The position numbers and the translations under genes were made by a program. From JAVBPB01 sp031549965 (GTDB lineage: Bacteria > Bacillota > Clostridia > Lachnospirales > Lachnospiraceae): a stretch of 48,692 bases of DNA. Under the pieces are notes generated by a model that was not told where the DNA came from, ran no database searches, and worked only from the letters and a program-made list of their open reading frames with translations. Each line of letters starts with the position of its first letter. Position 1 is the first letter of the stretch. Positions 42,777-48,692 of the stretch are shown piece by piece. The DNA is taken from contig JAVBPB010000069.1 in NCBI GenBank assembly GCA_031549965.1, positions 1-48,692 on the forward strand, in the 5' to 3' direction.

Positions 42777-44183
42777 CTAAATATCTTCCAGCTTCATTGA
42801 CTCTAATATATTAATTGAATTGACTACAAAACTATTCCATTTTGAATTCCATGCTCTTAGTTTTTCTGCTTTTTCTGATTCTAACATTCCACTAAATATG
42901 TACGAATTCTTTATTAGCTTTTTAATTGCCCTAAGATCAATTAACAATGCATAATATGTTTCCCAAAAATCATATGCCAACCCTGCATAATTAAATAATT
43001 GAGGATCATCCGAGCAAATGACACATTGTACACCTCTTTTTAAGTATTCCCCATATGGATGCATCCTAAGATCAGATACATACCTTAGAATCTGATTACT
43101 TATAGGACAAATTTCAAGTGCAACATTATTCGAGATAAAAAGCTCCATTAAATTAGGAAAATTATATAAATTAATACCATGTCCGACTCTTTTACTACCT
43201 AGCAAAAATGCAGAATACAAATTACTATTACTAGACCAGTTTGTTTCTCCATCGTGAAAATAAAATGGAACTGTAAAACGATTCTTACAAATCATTTCTG
43301 CATATTCATCTGTTCTTTTACCATGATCCTCTTCACTTACTAAATCATATCCAATTATAAAATCTGTACCATTATCTTTAAAATTTCTTAATTCTCTCCA
43401 TTTCTGTGTCAAATGAATTTGAGATTCTACATCTGATACTTCTTGATTTCGAGAACCAGAGATAATAACTTTAAGTTTAAAATCCATATATTTGCGTTCT
43501 GATTTTACTACCTTATATGCATCAAAAATTCTTTGCACTAATTCAGTCTTATCAAAGGCTACTTCTGATGGTTTAAAATTAACATTGTTTATTTTTTGAA
43601 TATCTTCCATATTATCATCAACCAAAACAGAACGATTTAACAGTCTAAGTTCCACATAATCAATATTGTCATCCATTAATGTTCTAAAAGAACTTTCATA
43701 ATATTTGTTATAAATTATTCTAACATTTAAAATAGTTGAGATTCTATACATGACATCATGAAATTCATCCCAAATATTTACTACTTTATCAATTCTGTCA
43801 CTGCTTATTGTAAACAAATCAATCATTTTCTCAATTGTTATAAGTCTATTAGATATAGCATATGATAAACTATAATAATTTGAATATGAACATCTTTCCG
43901 ATAAATAAAATATTGTACCATAAATCACTTTATTAGTAGTTTCTCCTAAATAAATATATATCTTACTATTTATTTCTCTGTCACTCAAAAGCATATCAAT
44001 GAACTTGCCTATATCAATACAAGCTCCTGTATGAATATGAAGATTTCCGCCTTTTGGCATATTATGAAATATTCTAAGTAATGGATCCTCTTCTACTATT
44101 CTTCGTATTTTATAAAAAGGTAAAGATGTAGGATATAGTTTTTTATCATACCTCTTTATAAAAGATTGACGAAACTTATTCAT
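42777..44183 (-). CDS. Adenosine deaminase-related hydrolase (ADGF/CECR1-like)
   Basis: 468 residues from the first ATG. Amidohydrolase fold of the adenosine deaminase group: metal HxH in GGNLHIHTGA, PFYFHDGET (metal His), KRVGHGINLYN (catalytic His), LEICPISNQIL and ICSDDPQLF (metal Asp). The spacing and MPKGGNLHIH opening match the extracellular ADA2/ADGF branch more than classical Add, although no signal peptide is seen. The frame stays open about 60 codons upstream of this ATG (to about 44371) and reads DEIKLNDLMNKFRQSF, which looks like real family sequence, yet contains no ATG, GTG or TTG. Either a rare start (ATT near an AAGAGGG) is used or the start codon has been lost. Substrate not certain. 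Confidence 0.85.
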   Translation of the reverse strand: MNKFRQSFIKRYDKKLYPTSLPFYKIRRIVEEDPLLRIFHNMPKGGNLHIHTGACIDIGKFIDMLLSDREINSKIYIYLGETTNKVIYGTIFYLSERCSYSNYYSLSYAISNRLITIEKMIDLFTISSDRIDKVVNIWDEFHDVMYRISTILNVRIIYNKYYESSFRTLMDDNIDYVELRLLNRSVLVDDNMEDIQKINNVNFKPSEVAFDKTELVQRIFDAYKVVKSERKYMDFKLKVIISGSRNQEVSDVESQIHLTQKWRELRNFKDNGTDFIIGYDLVSEEDHGKRTDEYAEMICKNRFTVPFYFHDGETNWSSNSNLYSAFLLGSKRVGHGINLYNFPNLMELFISNNVALEICPISNQILRYVSDLRMHPYGEYLKRGVQCVICSDDPQLFNYAGLAYDFWETYYALLIDLRAIKKLIKNSYIFSGMLESEKAEKLRAWNSKWNSFVVNSINILESMKLEDI

Positions 44184-44371
44184 TAGATCATTAAGCTTAA
44201 TTTCATCTTGTGAAAGCTGTGGTTCATTTTTATCAAAACCACTAGTTTGATCCTTATAAATTAACTGTTCTAGCTGTCTTTTATAATTATCATAAGAAGG
44301 TAGTTCATAACTTTCATCTTTTGATGATTTGAGATTATCTTCTAAATTATTAATTATATAAATCCCTCTTT

Positions 44372-45099
44372 TCTATAATATAATCTATAACTTTTATATC
44401 ATTTTATTTTAGATAGGTGTAGTAATCTGGATATAAATGTCATATTATGACATTAGCATATTTTGTCAAATAAGTCAATTACATTTATCATTTTAATTTT
44501 ATATTTATTAAAATAATATATTATGTATATGTGGCGTTAAATCTTAGATTTTTTATTAAATTTAACACCGCTTTGTAAATAACTTTCCATACTTATTCTT
44601 TACATATCTTGGTCTGAATATAAATCATTAAACAGATTTTTTATTGCAAAAATACTTTATCGTTACCTTGTAAGAGAAAAAAACTTATAGTTCAAGGAGT
44701 GACTTTAACTATTATATAGGCTACTAATCTTCTTAATTAATTTTATAATTTTTGTAATTTTTTAACTTCTCAAACGTTTAGTATATGTAAAAGATAGTGA
44801 TTTATTGCCAAATATTTCAATTCAATTGATGTTAGCATAATAAAAGCAAATAAAATAAATTTATTTGAAAGGAATACATAATGATACCAATAAAGGAGGA
44901 CAGTCCACCAATTCTATAAGGCTTTCTTTTTTATATCTTTTAGTAAAAATAAAGCCAAAATCAATACTAAATTTTAGTTGATATAGCATTTATAAAACTT
45001 TAAATAAAAATTGTTAAACCAAACAATAAATATACTAAATTTAATTTTGGATAATAACTTTTCCATATAACTTACCAAAATACTAGGAGGTAATTTTTT
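44372..45099. other. AT-rich spacer of about 730 bp
   Basis: Several short palindromes (for example ATGTCATA-TTATGACAT at 44439-44456) and no long reading frame. A 12-codon frame at 44881-44919 (MIPIKEDSPPIL) has a fair ribosome site (GAAAGGA, 7 bases upstream); it might be a leader peptide or the decayed start of a gene. A repeat ATTGTT-N6-AACAAT lies near 45010. Confidence 0.4.
44978..45006 (+). promoter_or_regulatory. Possible promoter of the protease / lipoprotein pair
   Basis: TTGATA, 17 bases, TAAATA. Very AT-rich surroundings make chance matches likely. Confidence 0.35.
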
Positions 45100-45612
45100 A
45101 TGCTAAAAAGAAAACAACTAATAAGCCTTGTTTGTTGCCTAATATTGATACTCTCTTCAAGTATTAATACAAATGCATATACATTAACACTTTGTAAATT
45201 TAGCAATCAATCTAATATTAAATATGCAATAAGCAGTACTGCTGCATCATATAGTAGTTATATAACTCAATATGCTCCAAAATGGGCGACCTATTGCCCA
45301 CAGCTTGGAATATCAGCAGGAGGAAATGAAAATATTTATTTTTATGGTAATTTAAGTTATGACAATGGTGCATTTGCTACTACAATTCGAACAAATGATA
45401 ACTATTACTCAATTACTTTTTATAGCCAATTCCAGACGCTTACAGCTTCACAACAATATGAAACAATTGTCCATGAAGTTGGTCATACGTTAGGTCTTGA
45501 CCACTGCCAATCTAACAAAGAAACTATTTCAGTTATGAGAGCAACTGGATTTAATGGAAAGGCATATCCATTATCAGATGACATAGCTGGAATTAATGTC
45601 ATTTACAAATAA
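45100..45612 (+). CDS. Secreted matrixin-type metalloprotease
   Basis: 170 residues. Signal peptide (KRKQLISLVCCLILILSSSI, cleavage after about residue 26). The mature chain of about 145 residues has the metzincin zinc motif HEVGHTLGLDH (near residue 125) and a Met-turn SVMRA 18 residues later, as in peptidase family M10 (matrixins). There is no pro-domain with cysteine switch, so it is smaller than typical matrixins, and no repeat or anchor domain. AGGAGG precedes the ATG. A lipoprotein gene follows after 36 bp in the same direction. Substrate unknown. Confidence 0.85.
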   Translation: MLKRKQLISLVCCLILILSSSINTNAYTLTLCKFSNQSNIKYAISSTAASYSSYITQYAPKWATYCPQLGISAGGNENIYFYGNLSYDNGAFATTIRTNDNYYSITFYSQFQTLTASQQYETIVHEVGHTLGLDHCQSNKETISVMRATGFNGKAYPLSDDIAGINVIYK

Positions 45613-45648
45613 TAAAAATATTTTTAACACAATGAAAGGAGTTTAATT

Positions 45649-46221
45649 ATGAAAAAAAACATTATTATTTTATTAGCTATGGTTGTAATGCTTTGTTTAA
45701 CTTCTTGCGAAAAGAAACCTGAGCATAATGTTATATCTGCAAAAGTAAGAGGATTTGATACATTAGAAGAAATGGAAGACTATAGTAAAGTAATTGTTAA
45801 AGGAATAAGAGAAGACTATGAAGAACCCATTATACAAACATCTAACGGTCATATCGTATCTGGATTTACTTTCTCATCTTTCAAGATAACAGAAGTCATT
45901 AAAGATACTTCTGGTACTTTGGAAAATGGTAGCACGATAACTATTTTAGAAAATGAGGTATATGATAAAGATAACAATATTATTTATCATACAGCTGATT
46001 ATAATATGATGGTAGAAGGTAATGAGTACCTATTATTTTTAGGTAAAAGTAGCACTAATAATCTTGAATACTATGTTTCAGCTGGTATAAATTATGGAAC
46101 CATATCTTTAGAAGATGATAAACGAGCAGTTCAATATAAAACTGTAACTGGAGAAAAATCAAAGGATTTTAGTGCTTATACACCTATTTGGGACGCTGCT
46201 AAAGAAAAATACATAGAATAG
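45649..46221 (+). CDS. Lipoprotein of unknown function
   Basis: 190 residues. Signal peptide with lipobox LTSC (Cys20). The mature part contains a pattern seen in uncharacterised clostridial lipoproteins: VIVKGIREDYEEP early, SFKITEVIKDTSGTLENG, and MVEGNEYLLFLGKSS. It is mainly beta-strand by appearance. AAAGGAG precedes the ATG. It probably forms an operon with the matrixin-type protease gene; it could be an inhibitor, a partner or a substrate receptor, but nothing in the sequence decides this. Confidence 0.72.
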   Translation: MKKNIIILLAMVVMLCLTSCEKKPEHNVISAKVRGFDTLEEMEDYSKVIVKGIREDYEEPIIQTSNGHIVSGFTFSSFKITEVIKDTSGTLENGSTITILENEVYDKDNNIIYHTADYNMMVEGNEYLLFLGKSSTNNLEYYVSAGINYGTISLEDDKRAVQYKTVTGEKSKDFSAYTPIWDAAKEKYIE

Positions 46222-46289
46222 TATTTTAAACAATTGCCTAAGCAATCAAAATACATCAACCTGAAATCAGGTTGATTACTAAAATAGCA

Positions 46290-46583
46290 AGCACTGCCTG
46301 TGTACGTACACTGGAAAAACTTAAAATGATTTGGACTTATCCTTATAACGACATCTGCACCTTTTGATGTGGCTTCATAATAGTTTTTAGCAGATGCATA
46401 GCCAGCATCTGCCAAGACAATATCACCTTTTTTAAAATTATAATGATTAAAACTTTCAGCAGTATGGTGGTCTGTTATTTTTACTTCACTCATGCTATTA
46501 TTATTTAAGCTATAGCTCATATGTACACGATAAATCTTTTTACTATTTCCATCTTGTTTGAAATTAGAAGCATCAATTAAATC
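46290..46583 (-). pseudogene. IS4-like transposase internal fragment, frameshifted
   Basis: Minus-strand codons read LIDASNF, then, after a one-base frameshift, KQDGNSKKIYRVHMSYSL and further SEVKITDHHTAESF and GDIVLADAGY, which contain the first two catalytic Asp regions of an IS4-group DDE transposase. The reading becomes meaningless after RISPNHFKFF. N- and C-terminal parts are absent, so this is a dead fragment. A hairpin (ATCAACCTGA/TCAGGTTGAT, 46255-46276) lies at its far end. Confidence 0.8.
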
Positions 46584-46608
46584 CTAAAATCCCTGCATTT
46601 TTTTAACC

Positions 46609-47247
46609 TACAGGGATTTTTACATCAAATACATCAAAAATTTGTTTTTGCTCTTTTGTTAATGGCTTTATATTTTGGTGTTATATGTTTGCTACTTTTA
46701 TTTTAGACAAAGTTATTAATAGTTTATCCATTGACATTTTTTTGTATAAGTTTTTATCACTCATTACCCTATGAATATGTGATGTTAGTATTAATGCAAT
46801 AAATCCTATAAACACTTTGTTTTGCATTCTCTCATCACCATGTACACGTAACCGGTTTAGTTCAAGCATATTTTTAAGTTTATAAAACCCTTTTTCTACT
46901 ACATCTTTAGTTCTATATATTTTTATTGCTTCGGCAGCCGTTTCTGTGTAATTGCTAATTAATACCAGCCAACCTGCTGTTTGAAGTTTCTTTTTAATTA
47001 CATCTTCTCTAATCTTAATGGTATAACCATTTTCAGCTTTTTTGTTCTTTCTTATCATTAGATATTTTTTATACTCTAATTCATTTTTTGGGTTTTGGGG
47101 GTCTATAGTAGCCATGTCCTTTAATTGGTTTACATAGGCATAAATTTCATTTTTTTCTTTTATACCTTTGACTGGGTTATAATACGTATGAGTATATACA
47201 TTCTTCCCAGTATCTCCCCACAAACTTGTTTCCTCAAATCCCTCCAC
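46609..47247 (-). pseudogene. Second IS4/IS1634-like transposase remnant (C-terminal part)
   Basis: Carries the C-terminal third of a DDE transposase: IKIYRTKDVVEKGFYKLKNM, with the YxxKDxxEK motif that holds the catalytic Glu, and ERMQNKVFIGFIALILTSHI. A stop at 46681 interrupts the end; in the same frame HQNIKPLTKEQKQIFDVFDV continues to 46609, so this stop is probably a nonsense mutation. The N-terminal half is missing; 47250-47340 may hold more decayed coding sequence. It lies upstream of the other fragment on the same strand, so the order is wrong for one gene: these are two different insertion sequence relics. Confidence 0.8.
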
Positions 47248-47391
47248 TTTTTAATTTGCAACCCTTTAAGAATCTTCCTGACTATTGGTCTTGCTCCATT
47301 GCTCACTCACAGGTATATGGCTTAAAGTTTATTGAGGGCTTTCGGCTTACTCGGTTGCTTGTGTATTGCTTACCTTGTAAATACATTGTGT

Positions 47392-47470
47392 CACTAACTT
47401 TAGTACGTATCAATAGTATTACTCACTAAAGTTAGTACGTATCTTTTATATATTTTTCACTAGTATTAGT
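47392..47470. promoter_or_regulatory. Array of three operator-like repeats upstream of the XRE gene
   Basis: CACTAACTTTAGT (47392), CACTAAAGTTAGT (47424) and CACTAGTATTAGT (47458) share CACTA-N3-TTAGT symmetry and begin 32 and 34 bp apart, about three helical turns. The first two are each followed by ACGTATC. The third overlaps the expected -35 region of the regulator gene. Confidence 0.65.
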
Positions 47471-47489
47471 TCGTTATTTGTGTTATAAT
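47461..47489 (+). promoter_or_regulatory. Promoter of the XRE regulator gene
   Basis: A perfect TATAAT (47484-47489) with no recognisable -35 at 16-18 bases; the third operator-like repeat lies there. This fits a promoter that is controlled by the bound regulator. Confidence 0.5.
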
Positions 47490-47526
47490 GATTAATATAA
47501 ATTATTATTAAATGGTAGGTGAATAT

Positions 47527-47751
47527 ATGGCTATATCCTTTGATAAATTACTAGTAGTTCTTAAGCAAAAAGACAAAACCCCTTATAGTTTGAGAAAAGA
47601 TAAGATCGTTGGAACAGAAACAATTAAAAAGCTTCAAACTGGTATAGGATACATTGATACAAGAACAATTAATAACTTATGTGAATATCTTAGTTGCCAA
47701 CCTGGTGACATAATGGAACATATCCCAGATGAAGAACCCTGTAAGGAATAA
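47527..47751 (+). CDS. Small XRE-family DNA-binding regulator (HTH_26 type)
   Basis: 74 residues forming a single Cro/C1-type helix-turn-helix: MAISFDKLLVVLKQKDKTPY, SLRKDKIVGTETIKKLQTG (recognition region) and a closing LCEYLSCQPGDIMEHIPDEE, the typical end of the small HTH_26 regulators that accompany mobile elements and toxin or nuclease genes. The ATG at 47527 has TAGGTG 6 bases upstream; an earlier ATG at 47512 lacks a site. It precedes the Uma2-family gene by 44 bp. Three symmetric repeats upstream suggest autoregulation. Confidence 0.85.
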   Translation: MAISFDKLLVVLKQKDKTPYSLRKDKIVGTETIKKLQTGIGYIDTRTINNLCEYLSCQPGDIMEHIPDEEPCKE

Positions 47752-47795
47752 ATTAACTTTAAAATCCAATACTATGTATGAAAGGAAGTGTTACA

Positions 47796-48350
47796 ATGGC
47801 ATTACCACAAGAGCAAGAAATAACATATACGATTGACGATATCTATAATTTACCTGAAGGTACCAGAGCAGAACTTTTTGGCGGACAAATTCACTATATG
47901 ACACCCCCTAGCACTAAGCATCAAAGATTATTAAAAAATGTTCTTACAATCATTGACAATTATATTAATTTGAAAAATGGTTCTTGTGAAGTACTCCCTG
48001 CTCCATTTGCTGTTTTTCTTAACAAAGATGATAAAACATATGTCGAACCAGATATTAGCGTAATATGCGACCCTAATAAGATAAATGATAAGGGTTGCAA
48101 TGGTGCTCCTGATTGGATAATAGAAATTACATCACCCAGTAATTCTGTACATGATTACATTGACAAATTATCACTATACAAATCAGCAGGTGTTAGAGAG
48201 TATTGGATCCTTAACCCTCAAAAGCAAATAATTGCAGTTTATTATTTTACTGAAGAAAATTTCTACCCTCAGAATTACACCTTTAAGGATAAAATCAAAG
48301 TTAACATCTATGACGATTTAATAATTGACTTTAACGAAATTAGTATATAG
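47796..48350 (+). CDS. Uma2-family (DUF820) PD-(D/E)XK nuclease-like protein
   Basis: 184 residues. Uma2 features: YTIDDIYNLPEGTRAELFGG near the N-terminus, PPSTKHQRL, YVEPDISVICDP (catalytic Asp), then PDWIIEITSPSN (the ExT/ExK part; the usual ExxS-type motif reads EITSPSN) and YKSAGVREYWILNPQKQ. The family has the restriction-endonuclease-like fold, but its biological role is unknown. Start ATG 47796 has AAAGGAAG 8 bases upstream; an upstream ATG at 47778 would read through that site. It follows the XRE gene and ends in a terminator. Confidence 0.87.
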   Translation: MALPQEQEITYTIDDIYNLPEGTRAELFGGQIHYMTPPSTKHQRLLKNVLTIIDNYINLKNGSCEVLPAPFAVFLNKDDKTYVEPDISVICDPNKINDKGCNGAPDWIIEITSPSNSVHDYIDKLSLYKSAGVREYWILNPQKQIIAVYYFTEENFYPQNYTFKDKIKVNIYDDLIIDFNEISI

Positions 48351-48361
48351 ATCACTGAATA

Positions 48362-48505
48362 TTTAACAATAAGGTGTATGCTGCTGCATATGCCTTTTTC
48401 AATGGCAGCAGATTTCAACGTATCGTTCTCGCCGATAGGTTGGTTCAGTTATCCAAGCCTATGCTTTTAAAACACCTCTGTATTAGCGTTTTTAGAATGT
48501 ATTTC
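48362..48505 (-). pseudogene. Possible decayed coding segment of unknown origin
   Basis: Minus-strand codons read EIHSKNANTEVF, stop, KHRLG, stop, LNQPIGENDTLKSA. The non-random look suggests the remains of a protein end, perhaps from an insertion sequence, but I cannot assign a family. The rest of 48506-48692 holds nothing recognisable. Confidence 0.3.
48371..48400 (+). terminator. Terminator of the XRE / Uma2 operon
   Basis: Stem AAGGTGTATG / CATATGCCTT with two G-U pairs, loop CTGCTG, then T5, 20 bp past the Uma2 stop. Confidence 0.8.
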
Positions 48506-48692
48506 TCTTAAAGGGTATAAAACCTACCCCTAACACATTTCAGTTTGTAAAATTACAGAGCAGACACTAAATACTAAGCTTAGAATTGATTTAAATACTT
48601 TTGCTATCATTTTTCTGACCTACGCTAATGATTGTTGAGTTTAGTTTTTCATTTTCATCTATGCCTTTTAGCATTTATGTAAAATCACTATG

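Noticed and set aside
45010..45028. ATTGTT-N6-AACAAT repeat as a Rex operator for the protease gene
   Set aside because: The spacing is shorter than a Rex site and the inner TTAA pair is missing on one side.
1..48692. tRNA, rRNA or CRISPR arrays
   Set aside because: I saw no regularly spaced identical repeats with unique spacers and no tRNA or rRNA signature; a dedicated scan was not possible.

Overview
The window is low-GC (AT-rich intergenic DNA, strong AAGGAGG-type ribosome sites, TTG starts) and comes from an anaerobic, spore-forming, motile, polysaccharide-degrading member of the Clostridia, probably a Lachnospiraceae or Cellulosilyticum-like organism. Reasons: an electron-bifurcating [FeFe] hydrogenase (HydABC) with its regulatory gene set, pyruvate:ferredoxin oxidoreductase, SpoIID/SpoIIQ-like and CotH proteins, chemoreceptors, and GH53 and GH2 glycosidases. 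The species is not determined; this is inferred from gene content.

Layout. 1-2000: 3' part of a secreted beta-1,4-galactanase and a shared bidirectional terminator. 2001-11096: two minus-strand transcription units for hydrogen metabolism. The upstream one (11020 to 7843) encodes DRTGG protein, anti-sigma-like ATPase, HydS-like hydrogenase, second DRTGG protein and PHP phosphoesterase. The downstream one (7040 to 2001) encodes HydC, an ATPase-domain protein, a [2Fe-2S] protein, HydB and HydA. Between them lies a small island: a structured repeat and a 35-residue BsrG/TxpA/holin-like toxin gene with a convincing antisense RNA. 11100-14325: second copy of the repeat, a solitary phage-type holin, an alpha/beta hydrolase, an MFS transporter and a palindromic element. 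14325-18893: a solute-binding lipoprotein paired with a membrane GGDEF-EAL protein. 18898-22522: PFOR. 22869-27221: soluble CZB chemoreceptor, DEAD-box helicase with a leader terminator, hemolysin III and a third repeat copy. 27247-30459: BtuFCD-type transporter behind a cobalamin riboswitch. 30493-34900: 4HB chemoreceptor, then SpoIIQ-like and SpoIID-like genes, both with apparently altered active sites. 34929-38222: CotH / DUF4956 / VTC-domain operon. 38536-41913: large cytoplasmic GH2 enzyme. 42385-48692: a mosaic of decay and accessory genes: aminotransferase remnant, adenosine-deaminase-like gene whose frame runs past its first ATG, matrixin-type protease plus lipoprotein, two transposase remnants, an XRE regulator behind a triple operator-like array, and a Uma2-family nuclease-like gene.

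How parts work together. PFOR makes reduced ferredoxin from pyruvate, and HydABC uses ferredoxin plus NADH to make H2; the HydS/ATPase/DRTGG/PHP set probably senses redox state or H2 and adjusts this. The binding protein plus GGDEF-EAL pair looks like a nutrient-to-c-di-GMP sensor. The most novel-looking signals are the toxin/antisense locus inside the hydrogenase cluster, the dispersed structured repeat family (7220, 11116, 27108, with a distant relative at 14089), and the CACTA-N3-TTAGT array at 47392-47470. All functional calls are from reading sequence motifs by eye; no searches were run.
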